64,000 bases of DNA from Tianweitania aestuarii (GCF_018457165.1 NZ_JAFMNX010000001.1:1550001-1614000); one strand, 5' to 3'; positions 35,587 to 45,259 are shown, numbered from the stretch's first letter. Made by a program: numbers and translations. The notes: a model not told the origin generated them from the sequence alone.

Positions 35587-36824
35587 GGCTTCACCCACAT
35601 CCATTGCATGACCGGCATAGACGGGCGCCAGCCGCTCATAGAGCCGATCTTGGAAGCACGCGCGACGGAGACCTGGATGAGATCACCGCCGAGACGGGCA
35701 TGAAGCGCCAGCAGCACGGCTTCCATTTCAAGCGTGACGCTGTTGGCGACAAGCCGACCGCCGGGCTTCAGCGCGGCGACGACAGCATCCATCGTGCCTT
35801 CATCCGAACCGCCGCCGCCAACGAAGATCGCGTCGGGTTGCGGCAGGTGGGACAGCGCATCCGGCACACGGCCTTCCACCAGTTTCAAGCCGGGAACGCC
35901 GAAGCGGGTGGCATTGCAGCGGATGCGGGCAACGCGCTCGGGCTCATGTTCAACGGCAATCGCGCGCATGGACGGATGCGCCAGCATCCATTCGATCGCA
36001 ACCGAGCCGGACCCGGCGCCGACATCCCACAGGAGCTCGCCCCGCCGTGGCGCGAGGGCGGAAAGTGTTGCGGCGCGGATCGGGCGCTTGGTGATCTGGC
36101 CGTCATGCTCAAACAGATCGTCCGCCAGCCCGAAGCCGAGCGGCAGGATGCGGGCGTCATTTCCCGCAGTGACCTCGATGGCGAGGACATTCAGCGGATC
36201 GAAGGACGGGAGCGGTTCGGTGGCAGTCCAGGATGTCAGACGCTCCTGCGGACCACCGAGGGCTTCCAGAACATGCAGCCGGGACGCGCCAAAGCCGAGC
36301 TCGCGCAAGGAGGCGGCAATCGCGGCAGGCGCTTGCCCATCCGAGGTCAGCGCGAGAACACGGCGCGCGGGATGCAGCAGCGGCCGGATCAGGTCTATCG
36401 GCCGGCCATGCAGCGAGACCGTCTCGATGTCCTGCAAGGCCCAGCCGAGGCGAGCCGCTGCAAGGCTGAAGGCCGAAGGTGCGGGAAGAACGTCGATCTC
36501 CTCCGCATCGATCACCCGCGCGATCGTTGCGCCGACGCCGAACAAAAACGGATCGCCGGATGCCAGGACGCAAACCTGGCGGCCTTGCAGCGCGATCAGA
36601 TCCTGCATGGAGGGGTCGAAGGGTTCGGGCCAGGCGCGCGCCTCGCCCGTGATCAGGCTTTGCGCGAGCGCGAGATGGCGACGGCCGCCCATGACGATCT
36701 CGGCCTGGGCGATGCGATCGCGCGCTCGTGGCGAGAGGCCGTTGACGCCATCTTCACCGATGCCGACCACCGAAAGCCATTTCGTGTCTGTTGCCGACAG
36801 CCCAAGCGGATTATGCAGCGGCAT
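35583..36824 (-). CDS. cobL: Precorrin-6B C5,15-methyltransferase (decarboxylating)
   Basis: Methylates C5 and C15 and decarboxylates the C12 side chain, giving precorrin-8. The 413-residue fusion has an N-terminal CbiE-like domain (WLSVVGIGEDGVNGLSPRARDRI, VLASGDPFLFGVGATIAR) and a C-terminal CbiT-like Rossmann methyltransferase (LLWDVGAGSGSVAIEWMLA, FVGGGGSDEG). ATG 36824 is the only good start before the conserved N-terminus. It faces cobK's start, the two sharing CATG at 36822-36825, so its ribosome-binding site and any local promoter must lie inside cobK. No strong Shine-Dalgarno sequence is visible. Confidence 0.95.
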   Translation of the reverse strand: MPLHNPLGLSATDTKWLSVVGIGEDGVNGLSPRARDRIAQAEIVMGGRRHLALAQSLITGEARAWPEPFDPSMQDLIALQGRQVCVLASGDPFLFGVGATIARVIDAEEIDVLPAPSAFSLAAARLGWALQDIETVSLHGRPIDLIRPLLHPARRVLALTSDGQAPAAIAASLRELGFGASRLHVLEALGGPQERLTSWTATEPLPSFDPLNVLAIEVTAGNDARILPLGFGLADDLFEHDGQITKRPIRAATLSALAPRRGELLWDVGAGSGSVAIEWMLAHPSMRAIAVEHEPERVARIRCNATRFGVPGLKLVEGRVPDALSHLPQPDAIFVGGGGSDEGTMDAVVAALKPGGRLVANSVTLEMEAVLLALHARLGGDLIQVSVARASKIGSMSGWRPSMPVMQWMWVKP

Positions 36825-37587
36825 GAACACACCGCATTGCTTGATCCTGGGGGGCACCGGCGACGCGCGGCAATTGGCGCAGCGTTTGGCTGGTCGCGCC
36901 GACCTTCGCGTGACCCTGTCGCTTGCCGGCCGCACCAAGACGCCGCTGCCACAAGCCGTTACGACGCGTGTCGGCGGCTTTGGCGGTGCTGCCGGGCTGG
37001 CCGAGTTTCTTCGAACCGAGCGCGTCGACTTGCTGGTTGATGCAACCCATCCCTTCGCGGCGCAGATCAGCGCCAATGCCTTTGCAGCCGCGCAAGAGAC
37101 TGGAACGCCGTTGCTCGCCTTGGATCGTCCTGTCTGGACGAAGGCTGAGGGTGACGATTGGATCGAGGTGGATGACGTCGCTGCCGCCGCTGCAGCTATC
37201 AGCGGTGAAGGCCGAACGGTGTTTCTGACCATCGGCCGGCAGGAGCTCGCCCCCTTTGCCGCTTATCCGCAGCACCGCACCATCATCAGAAGCGTCGATC
37301 CAGCGGATGTGGTTCTGCCGAACTCCACGATCATCCTTGACCGTGGCCCGTTCGATGCCGCGGCCGAGGAAAGGCTGATGCGCGCGCATGGCATCGAGGT
37401 CGTCGTCAGCAAGAACAGCGGCGGCGATGCGACCTACGGCAAGATCATCGCCGCACGAAAACTTGGGCTGCCCGTGATCATGGTCAAGCGCCCCCAACCA
37501 TCCGGCGCGCGGAGCGTTTCCGGCGTCCAATCGGTCGAGGACTGGATCGAGGCTCATGTCGCGGCCTTTGCGGAGCGCGGTGCATAA
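36823..37587 (+). CDS. cobK: Precorrin-6A reductase
   Basis: NAD(P)H-dependent reduction of precorrin-6A to precorrin-6B. The 254 residues include the Rossmann start LILGGTGDARQLAQRLA, DLLVDATHPFAAQISANAFAA, RTVFLTIGRQELAPFA and SKNSGGDATYGKIIAARKLGLPVIMVKRP. It is the only pathway gene in this half on the plus strand: its start touches cobL's start, and its 3' end overlaps cobJ's 3' end by 34 bp. No promoter is evident except within cobL. Weak ribosome-binding site. Confidence 0.95.
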   Translation: MNTPHCLILGGTGDARQLAQRLAGRADLRVTLSLAGRTKTPLPQAVTTRVGGFGGAAGLAEFLRTERVDLLVDATHPFAAQISANAFAAAQETGTPLLALDRPVWTKAEGDDWIEVDDVAAAAAAISGEGRTVFLTIGRQELAPFAAYPQHRTIIRSVDPADVVLPNSTIILDRGPFDAAAEERLMRAHGIEVVVSKNSGGDATYGKIIAARKLGLPVIMVKRPQPSGARSVSGVQSVEDWIEAHVAAFAERGA

Positions 37588-38315
37588 ACCAGCGTCTCAC
37601 GGCCCGGCCGTTCGATCAGCCGTGTTTCGGGAGAGCCGATCAGGATGCAGGTGGCCATATCAGCCATATCAGGCTCGGCTTGGCTGAGCGGCACGATCCG
37701 GATGCGCTCATCGGGACGACCGGCAGCGCGACCGAAGACCACAGGCACGGTGTGCGGCAAAACGGTGCGCAGGATCTCGAAAGCGCGGCCAAGCTGCAGC
37801 GGACGGGCCTTGGAGATCGGGTTGTAGAGCGCGATCACGAAGCCGGCGGATGCCGCGGCAAGAAGCCGGTTTTCGATGAGATCCCAGGGCTTCAAATTGT
37901 CGGACAGCGACATCGTGCAGAAGTCATGGCCAAGCGGCGCGCCGACGCGGGCGGCGACGGCGAGCATGGCTGTGACACCCGGCACCACCGAGAAGTCGAG
38001 GTCGCGCCATTCAGCCGGACCGTGCTCGATCGCCTCGCACATGGCCGCGGCCATGGCGAACACACCGGCATCACCACCAGACACAACGGCGACGTGCTTG
38101 CCGGACGCGGCGAGTTCCAGCGCAGCCTTGGCGCGGTCGAGTTCCTCGCGATTATCGGACGCATGCAGGATCTGGTCGGCGCGCACCTGAAGGCGATCGA
38201 GATAAGGCTTGTAGCCGAAAAAGTCGCTGGCCTGCGCGATCGCGCTGCGCGCCTGCGGCGTCATCTGATCGGGATTACCGGGGCCGGTGCCGATCACGGT
38301 GAGACGTCCACTCAT
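37554..38315 (-). CDS. cobJ: Precorrin-3B C17-methyltransferase
   Basis: SAM-dependent C17 methylation with ring contraction, precorrin-3B to precorrin-4. The 253 residues include RLTVIGTGPGNPDQMTPQARSAIAQASDFFGYKPYLDRL, AVVSGGDAGVFAMAAAMCEA, VVPGVTAMLAVAARVGAPLGHDFCTMSLSDNLKPW and LYNPISKARP. It is coupled to cobI by an ATGA overlap. It ends the cobW-to-cobJ run, antisense to the cobK tail. Confidence 0.96.
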   Translation of the reverse strand: MSGRLTVIGTGPGNPDQMTPQARSAIAQASDFFGYKPYLDRLQVRADQILHASDNREELDRAKAALELAASGKHVAVVSGGDAGVFAMAAAMCEAIEHGPAEWRDLDFSVVPGVTAMLAVAARVGAPLGHDFCTMSLSDNLKPWDLIENRLLAAASAGFVIALYNPISKARPLQLGRAFEILRTVLPHTVPVVFGRAAGRPDERIRIVPLSQAEPDMADMATCILIGSPETRLIERPGRETLVYAPRSAKAAT

Positions 38316-39091
38316 ACGAGACCCTCCGTCATCTGCAGGGCAAAACCCAGATCCTGCCCCGGCTTGGCGGCCCAGCCGGGCACCAGAACGAGCGAGAAAT
38401 ATGGGGCGATATCGTCGGCTTTGTCGGCCAGAGGAGCGATCACCATGTTGGCCATGGTGCCGCGCTCGACATAGATCGCGCGGTCGAGCTTGCCGGCTTC
38501 AGCCAGCGCACGGCGGATCTTCGGGAGATTGCGTCCGACCTTCATGATGATGGCGGCCTGCGTATCCACGAGCCTCTCGGCCAGAATGTTTTCGTCCAGA
38601 GTGCCCGGCAGAACGCTCAAGATGTCGTCGCCCTGCACGATCGGAACGCCGGTCGCCGACCAGCAGCCGGACATGGCGGTGATCCCCGGAACGACCTCGG
38701 TGGGGTAGCGATGCGCAAGCCTCACATGCAGATGCATGTAGGATCCGTAAAACAGCGGATCGCCTTCCGACAAGACGACGACCGTGCGATCGGCGCGAAG
38801 ATGATCTTCGACCTGCTTCGCAATGTCTTCGTAGAAGTCGTTGATGGGGTTAATGTAATCCGCGTGATCCTTGTGGACCTCGGTGGTCACCGGATAGATC
38901 ATCGGCAGTTCGATGATACCGGGCCGCATATGCGCCTCGACGATGGTGCGCGCGTTGCCCTTGGCTCCGCGCTTGGCGAAATAGGCGACCACATCGGCTT
39001 CGGCGAGATAGCGCGCGGCCTTCAGCGTCAGGAGTTCAGGATCGCCTGGGCCGGTACCGAGGCCGATCAATCTGCCAAGCGGTGCGCTCAT
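38312..39091 (-). CDS. cobI: Precorrin-2 C20-methyltransferase
   Basis: Methylates C20 of precorrin-2 giving precorrin-3A. The 259 residues include GRLIGLGTGPGDPELLTLKAARYLAEADVVAYFAKRGAKGNART, VVLSEGDPLFYGSYMHLHVRL and VVPGITAMSGCWSATGVPI. Four-nt overlaps with cobH and cobJ show translational coupling. Confidence 0.96.
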   Translation of the reverse strand: MSAPLGRLIGLGTGPGDPELLTLKAARYLAEADVVAYFAKRGAKGNARTIVEAHMRPGIIELPMIYPVTTEVHKDHADYINPINDFYEDIAKQVEDHLRADRTVVVLSEGDPLFYGSYMHLHVRLAHRYPTEVVPGITAMSGCWSATGVPIVQGDDILSVLPGTLDENILAERLVDTQAAIIMKVGRNLPKIRRALAEAGKLDRAIYVERGTMANMVIAPLADKADDIAPYFSLVLVPGWAAKPGQDLGFALQMTEGLV

Positions 39092-39717
39092 AGGCCGGGC
39101 CTCGCCAGGGCGTTAACGGCAGCCGCAGTCATGGCGCTTCCACCCATGCGGCCGCGCACGACGGCAAAGGGAATGCCGAATGTGCTTTCAGCCAGCGCGT
39201 CCTTCGACTCCATGGCGCCGACGAAACCGACCGGCATGCCGATGATGGCGGCAGGCCGCGGGGCGCCGGCGGCGATCATGTCGAGGAGGTAGAACAAGGC
39301 CGTCGGGGCGTTGCCGATGGCGACAACGGCGCCTTCCAGCTGCGGTCGCCAGAGCTCGAGCGCAACGGCGGATCGGGTGTTGCCGAGTTCCTTGGCGAGT
39401 TCGGGTGTACGGGGATCGCGTAGCGTGCAGATCACGGGATTGGTGGCGGGAAGCCGGGCTTTTGTGACGCCCTGAGCTACCATTTCAGCGTCGCACAGGA
39501 TCGGCGCGCCGTTCAGGAGGGCGGCGCGGGCAACCTCAACGAAAGTGGGAGAAAACTGGAAGAACCGGGCAGCTTCCACCACGCCGCAGGCATGGATCAT
39601 GCGCACGGCAACATCGGCTTCCGCTTCGGTAAACAACGAAAGATCGGCTTCGGAGCGGATGATGGCGAAGCTTTTCTCGTAAATCGCGTCGCCTGATTTG
39701 ATGTAGTCCGTGGTCAT
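39088..39717 (-). CDS. cobH: Precorrin-8X methylmutase
   Basis: Moves the C11 methyl to C12, forming hydrogenobyrinate. The 209 residues carry the catalytic His42 in RMIHACGVVEAARFFQFSP, the substrate segment GAPILCDAEMVAQGV, and AIGNAPTALFYLLDM and GMPVGFVGAMESK. ATG 39717 overlaps the cobG stop (ATGA); the frame open to 39864 is shadow in cobG. Confidence 0.96.
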   Translation of the reverse strand: MTTDYIKSGDAIYEKSFAIIRSEADLSLFTEAEADVAVRMIHACGVVEAARFFQFSPTFVEVARAALLNGAPILCDAEMVAQGVTKARLPATNPVICTLRDPRTPELAKELGNTRSAVALELWRPQLEGAVVAIGNAPTALFYLLDMIAAGAPRPAAIIGMPVGFVGAMESKDALAESTFGIPFAVVRGRMGGSAMTAAAVNALARPGL

Positions 39718-40928
39718 GAAGCCCGCTGCATGGGTTTTTGCGTCATCAGCCTGTCGCTGAAATCGGGTGGGAGCACTATCCCGTTCGCGACGATCTTGCG
39801 AGAGCCCGGGACGCCGATCACAGAAATGAACGTGCCGCTCGGCCTCGCACATTCCTTTTCGCACCCCGAAAGATGCAAAAGAAATGGCAAATCCTCTTCA
39901 TTTGCGCATTTGGCAGCGAGTTCGGCTCCCAAGGCATGGGTGTTCAGATAACCAGACGCGCAAGCCGGCGCTCCGGCACAGGCAACGATTCGCAAACGCG
40001 GATCATCCGGCCGCGTGATGACATCGAAGGACGTGGATAGATTGATCGCTTTTTCCGCGATGGATGCGTCCGCGCACAGAAGGATCAGCAGGCGGTTCGG
40101 CGACAGGCGGAGTTCGCCGATGCCGAGCGCCTGCCATTCCCCGCACAGCCCGATCAAGGCTTCAGCGGTGACCGTGCCGAACGGCAGGGCGATCACGGCG
40201 GCGACGCGACCATCGGTCAGCGGCAGGATGTCTCCCGGATGAAGTTGGGCGGTGTCACCCTCTTGCGGCTGCGCTGGTGCTTGAACCGTGTCGTAGGTCG
40301 GCAGCAGATCGCGACCGCGTGTCTTGCGGCCACCTCCAGCGATCGTGTGCAGTAGCGCGACGGCGGACTGGATGGCGTGTTCGGCATCATAAACGCCGAC
40401 GAAGCGAGCCGTTTGAGCGTCCCCGGCAAGCGCGACCTGCCAGGTCTTCGCATCGAGCGCGGTCAGGCGGATATCGGCTTTGACGCCGGCGAGCATGGAT
40501 GGACCACCACCATCCACCACGACGGAGACCTTCGGGCCGAGCTCGGGGGCGAAAGGCGCGGTCTGGTTCTGGATCGCAGCGGCAAGCGGATGCGGGTCGG
40601 CGTGTTCTTGTTCGCAAAGGCCGGCGAGCGGCGCGATGTCGAGCGGAAGGCCGGTGCGGATAAGGAGGCCGAGCGCTTCAACGGCGGCGTTCATGTCCGA
40701 CACGGTTTCGTCGCGCAGACCGCGGATCTGCAGACTGCCGCGCAGGGTGATCTCGAGCAAACCGTTGCCGCAGCGTCTTGCGGCTTGCGCGACGCCCGAG
40801 AGGTCAGCCGGTGCGATGGCGCCGTTGATCGGGTTGATGCGCGCGAGCAGGCCGTCGCCAGTCGGCATCGGCTTGGACAGAGACGGGCATTCGCCGCGCT
40901 GGCGATGCGGGATGATGGTTGTGGTCAT
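39714..40928 (-). CDS. cobG: Precorrin-3B synthase (oxygen-dependent)
   Basis: Hydroxylates precorrin-3A with O2, forming the gamma-lactone needed for ring contraction; its presence marks the aerobic pathway. The 404 residues have sulfite/nitrite-reductase-like ferredoxin-type repeats (GLLARINPINGAI, EITLRGSLQIRGL) and the cysteine set for the [4Fe-4S] cluster (CAGAPACASGYLNTHA and HLSGCEKECARPSG). It is coupled to cobN and cobH by 4-nt overlaps. Confidence 0.95.
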   Translation of the reverse strand: MTTTIIPHRQRGECPSLSKPMPTGDGLLARINPINGAIAPADLSGVAQAARRCGNGLLEITLRGSLQIRGLRDETVSDMNAAVEALGLLIRTGLPLDIAPLAGLCEQEHADPHPLAAAIQNQTAPFAPELGPKVSVVVDGGGPSMLAGVKADIRLTALDAKTWQVALAGDAQTARFVGVYDAEHAIQSAVALLHTIAGGGRKTRGRDLLPTYDTVQAPAQPQEGDTAQLHPGDILPLTDGRVAAVIALPFGTVTAEALIGLCGEWQALGIGELRLSPNRLLILLCADASIAEKAINLSTSFDVITRPDDPRLRIVACAGAPACASGYLNTHALGAELAAKCANEEDLPFLLHLSGCEKECARPSGTFISVIGVPGSRKIVANGIVLPPDFSDRLMTQKPMQRAS

Positions 40929-43900
40929 GCGGCCACCTCGCCGGCCCGTGCTTCGGCAATCAGGGCAGACAGATCGTCGTCGATCGAATTGCGCAGCGGA
41001 TGCCAGAGACCACGGCTGCGCGCCGAGGCTAAGCGTTCGGCGATGAAGCGGGCGGCGGCCGGGTTTTCGCGCAGAAGAAAGGCGCGCACGGTGTCGTCTT
41101 CGAGATAAGCCGTATGAAGATCGCCGATCAACGCGCCGGGCACGGCATCGGTGGTTTCGGCAAAGCCGACGAGGCGATCAACGGTTTCGGCAAACTCGGA
41201 AGCGCCGCGCGGACCATGGCGCAGCTGACCGGCGATGAAGCGCGGGTTGAGAGCACGAGCGCGCACGGTGCGGGTGATGGTCTGGGCGAGCGAGCGCGCC
41301 TCCGGCGTTTCGGCCTTGGTCGTGTCGAGCACGATGAGATCGGCCTTGCCGCCGAGTGCTTTGACCGCCGCCGCGAAGCCACCGATGAAGGCCACGTCGG
41401 CGGAACCTTCGAGGATGTCGCGGCCGGGATCGTCGGCGCTGTGAACGAGAAGATCGGCTTCCACGAGACGGTCGGCAAAGCTGCCGTCCCGACGGCCCTC
41501 GCCGCTATGGCCACCAAAAGCATGCGACGCGCCATCGAGATAAGCGCGGCCGAGTTCGGCGCGTTCGTCCCAATCGCCGGAAGCGAGCTTGTCTTCCACG
41601 CCGGAGCCGTAAGTGCCGGGCGCAGAGCCGAAGATGCGGGCGGTGACTTGACCGTCGCGCCTTGCGGCAGCGAGCGGATTGTCACCTTCAGCTTCATCGC
41701 GCGCGGCAACGGCTGCGACAGCCGCATCGATCAGGGCGATCTGGGTGGCGAACATATCGCGGAACAGGCCGGATATGCGCCAGGTCACATCGATGCGCGG
41801 TCGTCCGAGCTGTGCCGGTGGCAGAACTTCGATGCCGGTCACGCGGCCGGTGGCAGGATCCCATTGCGGACGACAGCCCATCAGCGCCAGTCCCTGCGCG
41901 ATCTCCTCGCCACCGGTGCGCAGGGAGGCGCTGCCCCAAAGGTCTATGACGAGCGCGCGCGGCCAATCTCCGTGTTCCTGCATATAGGATCGGAGAACTT
42001 CGGCCGATGCCTTTTCGCCGAGGGCAAAGGCCGTGGGCGTCGGAAGGGTGCGCGGGTCGGAAGTGAAGAGGTTGCGCCCGGTAGGCAGAACATCGGTGCG
42101 GCCACGCGCCGGGGCACCCGCAGGACCGGGGCGGATATGGCGGCCATCGAGCGCGGCGAGCAATGCGGTGCGCTCGGCGTCCCCGCATTCGCGACGCATC
42201 GGATCGTCACCTTCCGCGCGGCCGAAGATGTGCAGGCCATCCTTGACCGCGAAATCCTTGAGATCGCAGAGCCAGGCATCAATGCGCACCAGGGCGGCGT
42301 CGGGATCGTCAGCGGCGTCGACGCCCGCTTCGCCCGCCAGCCCGGTTTTCTGCGCCGTTTCCACGATGAGCTTGGCGAGCCGATCACGGCGACGGCGATC
42401 AAGGCCGTCGGCCTGGCTGTATTCGTCGACGAGGCGTTCGAGTTCCTGCTGCTCGGGCGACAGGCCAGCACCTTCCAAAGGCGGCGTGAGATGGCCGAGC
42501 GTGACGGCGGCAATGCGGCGCTTGGCTTGCGCGGCTTCTCCGGGATTGGAGACGATGAACGGATAGATCACCGGCAGCGCGCCGGTGACGATCTCGGGGA
42601 AACAGTTCTGCGACAGTGCTGCGGTTTTGCCCGGCAACCATTCCAGCGTGCCATGCGCGCCGACATGGATGATGGCGTGGGTACCGACGATCTCGCGCAT
42701 CCAGAAGCCGAAGGCGACAAGCGCATGACGCGGCGGCAAAGCGGGATCGTGGTAGTCGGCACGCCGATCGGCAGAGCGACCGCGGTCCGGCGCGAGGGCT
42801 ATCGTGACATTGCCGAAGCGAAGCGCGCGGAAGCCGAAGCCGTCATCCTCAGCGTCTGTCTCAGGTTCACCCCAGGTCTCGGCTAGCTGGGCCTGCGCGC
42901 CTTCAGGTAGTTCTTTAAGAAGCCGCTTATAGCTAGCGACATCAAGCGTTTCTCGTGAATTAATCAGATCGCGCATCAACTCGCGCGGAAGCTCGGGCAC
43001 CTCACCAACCGTGTAGCCAGCGGCAAGGAGATCGGCCAGCATAGCCAGCACACTGGCTGGAACATCAAGGCCCACGGCATAGCCGGTGCGGCCGGCGGAA
43101 CCGGGATAATCCGGCAGGAGGATCGTGATCTTGCGTTCGGCCGGTGGGGTTTGGGTCAGGTGGAGATAGTTGGCGATGCGGGTCGCCACGTGGGCGATGC
43201 GGTCGGGTTCAGGGCGGTTGATCTGTGCCGAACCAGGCAGCAGGCCGGGCTCCTTGAAGGAGATGGCGCCGGCAAGAATGCGGCCGTCGAGTTCGGGCAA
43301 GACGACATGCATGGCGAGATCGGCGGGTGCCAAACCGCGCTGGCCGCTTTCCCAGGCCTCGCGCCGCGTCGTGGCCGTGACGATCTGGAACACTGGCAAG
43401 CCGAACTGATCGAACAGGGTTTCAGCGCCGGGCTCCGCGCCGCTCGCAAAGGCCGTGGCGGTGAGGATCGCCGACGGGTGATGCTGGGCAACCGCCTCCC
43501 GCAGGAAGGCTTCGACTTGGCTGTCGCGCAGGCTCGACACGTAGATCGGCACGGGGTTGAGGCCGCGTGCTTTCAGCTCGTCGGCAAGCGCATCGATGGG
43601 CGCGACATCCTCGGCAAGCAGCATGGAGCGGTAGAACAGGATCAGGACAGGCGAGCCCGTGGTCTGCTCGTCGGGGCGATAATAGCCGGCGCGCGGAAGC
43701 GGCTCGGCTTCTTCCACCGCGCGCTCCTGGCCCGACAGCATTGCCATGCGCTCCACAACGCGGCGCATGTTGTCTGGCCCGCCTTCGCGGAAACAGGCGA
43801 GCAGCGCCTGGCGCTCGGACGGCTCCATCGTGGAAAGAGAAGCGAGGCGTTCGTCCTCGACGCGGCATTCGCCGGGCAGAAGCGCGAGCTTGACGTTGTA

Positions 43901-44215
43901 ACGGCGCGCGGTTTCGCTCAGGCGATCGCAGCCATAGCGCCACCAGTCATAGCCACCCAGCACACGCACCACGATAACCTTGGCGCTGGCCGCGATGCGA
44001 TCGACCCAGAGATCGACCGACATCGGGTGGCGCAGATCGCGCAGGGCGGCAAGCCGCAGGTCTGGCAGGCTCGCATCCGCTTGAACGGCGCGATTAAGGC
44101 TGGCCAGATCGCTGTCAGAAAACGACAGCGCAACCATGTCCGCAGGCTGATGACCGAGATCGATGGGCTCGATCAGGTCGTCCAGCGAAGCCGTCGTGGT
44201 TGCGAGGATGTGCAT
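40925..44215 (-). CDS. cobN: Cobaltochelatase subunit CobN
   Basis: Large subunit of the ATP-dependent CobNST cobaltochelatase that inserts Co(II) into hydrogenobyrinic acid a,c-diamide; homologous to magnesium chelatase ChlH/BchH. Conserved blocks include VLGGYDWWRYGCDRL, ILFYRSMLLAEDVAPIDAL, GTHAIIHVGAHGTLEWLPGKTAALS, SDPRTLPTPTAFALGEKA and FGSAPGTYGSGVEDKLASGDW. At 1096 residues it is shorter than the roughly 1275 I recall for the P. denitrificans enzyme, but both ends look family-like and no frameshift is seen. The AAA+ partners (chelatase CobS and CobT) are not in the window. It lies 6 bp after cobW. Confidence 0.96.
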   Translation of the reverse strand: MHILATTTASLDDLIEPIDLGHQPADMVALSFSDSDLASLNRAVQADASLPDLRLAALRDLRHPMSVDLWVDRIAASAKVIVVRVLGGYDWWRYGCDRLSETARRYNVKLALLPGECRVEDERLASLSTMEPSERQALLACFREGGPDNMRRVVERMAMLSGQERAVEEAEPLPRAGYYRPDEQTTGSPVLILFYRSMLLAEDVAPIDALADELKARGLNPVPIYVSSLRDSQVEAFLREAVAQHHPSAILTATAFASGAEPGAETLFDQFGLPVFQIVTATTRREAWESGQRGLAPADLAMHVVLPELDGRILAGAISFKEPGLLPGSAQINRPEPDRIAHVATRIANYLHLTQTPPAERKITILLPDYPGSAGRTGYAVGLDVPASVLAMLADLLAAGYTVGEVPELPRELMRDLINSRETLDVASYKRLLKELPEGAQAQLAETWGEPETDAEDDGFGFRALRFGNVTIALAPDRGRSADRRADYHDPALPPRHALVAFGFWMREIVGTHAIIHVGAHGTLEWLPGKTAALSQNCFPEIVTGALPVIYPFIVSNPGEAAQAKRRIAAVTLGHLTPPLEGAGLSPEQQELERLVDEYSQADGLDRRRRDRLAKLIVETAQKTGLAGEAGVDAADDPDAALVRIDAWLCDLKDFAVKDGLHIFGRAEGDDPMRRECGDAERTALLAALDGRHIRPGPAGAPARGRTDVLPTGRNLFTSDPRTLPTPTAFALGEKASAEVLRSYMQEHGDWPRALVIDLWGSASLRTGGEEIAQGLALMGCRPQWDPATGRVTGIEVLPPAQLGRPRIDVTWRISGLFRDMFATQIALIDAAVAAVAARDEAEGDNPLAAARRDGQVTARIFGSAPGTYGSGVEDKLASGDWDERAELGRAYLDGASHAFGGHSGEGRRDGSFADRLVEADLLVHSADDPGRDILEGSADVAFIGGFAAAVKALGGKADLIVLDTTKAETPEARSLAQTITRTVRARALNPRFIAGQLRHGPRGASEFAETVDRLVGFAETTDAVPGALIGDLHTAYLEDDTVRAFLLRENPAAARFIAERLASARSRGLWHPLRNSIDDDLSALIAEARAGEVAA

Positions 44216-44221
44216 GAGCTT

Positions 44222-45259
44222 TTACGCGGCGAGGATGGTCTCGACCGCCTGACGATCCAGCCCCTTCAGGCCAATCACCACCAGCCGCGTGCCGCGCGTT
44301 TCATCCGACTTCCAGGGACGATCATAGTAGTGCGCGACGCGTGGACCGACAGCCTGGACAAGGAGGCGCATCGGCTTGCCGGAGACCTCGGCAAAACCCT
44401 TCAGGCGCAGCACGTTTTCCGTCTCCGCTGCCTTTGCCACCTTTGCGGCGAGCGCATCGGGATCGGTGATCGCGGGCAGCTCGACGATGAAGGTGTCGAA
44501 GTCGTCATGCTCGTGATCGAAATGGCCGTCATGGCTGGTCTTGCGGTTTTCGATGTCGTCTTCCACCGCAAGGCCGAGGCCGAGAAACACAGCCGGATCG
44601 ATCTGGCCATGCGCGGACTGCACGATCTTGACCGCGCGCGGGAGATGCTCTGCGATGCGGGCTTCGGCGCGGCCGAGCGCGTCGCTGTCGAGCAGGTCAC
44701 TCTTCGACAGAACGATGAGGTCGGCGCAGGCGATCTGGTCGTTGAAGACTTCATCCACCGGATCGTCATGGTCGAGCGACTCGTCGGCCACGCGCTGCGC
44801 CTGCAGGGCATCCATGTCAGACGCGACCTTGCCCTCGGCCAGCGCCGGACCGTCCACCACGGCCACGACGCCATCGACGGTGACGCGGTTTTTGATCGCG
44901 GGCCACTGGAAGGCCTGGATCAGCGGCTTGGGCAGCGCCAGACCGGAGGTCTCGATCAGGATGTGATCGACCTTCGGCTCGAGGGCGAGGATCTGGTCGA
45001 GCGCTGGCGCGAAATCATCGGCCACCGTGCAGCAGATGCAGCCATTGGCGAGCTCGACGATGTTCTCGTCCGGGCAGTTCTCGACACCGCAGCTCTTGAG
45101 GATCTCGCCGTCGATGCCGACATCGCCGAACTCGTTGACGATGATGGCGATGCGCTTGTTGCCGGATTTCTCCAGCATGGAGCGCAGCAGCGTGGTCTTG
45201 CCCGCTCCAAGAAAGCCGGTGACGACGGTGCAGGGAGTGCGGTCGGCTGAAACGCTCAT
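44222..45259 (-). CDS. cobW: CobW GTPase (probable cobalt metallochaperone)
   Basis: A COG0523 G3E GTPase that probably delivers cobalt to CobN. The 345 residues have Walker A GFLGAGKTT (15-23), the metal-binding CxCC motif GCICC with Cys74, Cys76 and Cys77, the SKSDL guanine motif (VLSKSDLL) and a His/Asp-rich loop HDGHFDHEHDDFDTF before the CobW C-terminal domain. It overlaps the DUF1636 gene by 4 nt and precedes cobN by 6 bp. Confidence 0.95.
   Translation of the reverse strand: MSVSADRTPCTVVTGFLGAGKTTLLRSMLEKSGNKRIAIIVNEFGDVGIDGEILKSCGVENCPDENIVELANGCICCTVADDFAPALDQILALEPKVDHILIETSGLALPKPLIQAFQWPAIKNRVTVDGVVAVVDGPALAEGKVASDMDALQAQRVADESLDHDDPVDEVFNDQIACADLIVLSKSDLLDSDALGRAEARIAEHLPRAVKIVQSAHGQIDPAVFLGLGLAVEDDIENRKTSHDGHFDHEHDDFDTFIVELPAITDPDALAAKVAKAAETENVLRLKGFAEVSGKPMRLLVQAVGPRVAHYYDRPWKSDETRGTRLVVIGLKGLDRQAVETILAA

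Noticed and set aside
43151-45250. Long plus-strand frame across cobN and cobW
   Set aside because: Antisense shadow; both minus-strand genes are certain by motifs and by the 4-nt coupled junctions.
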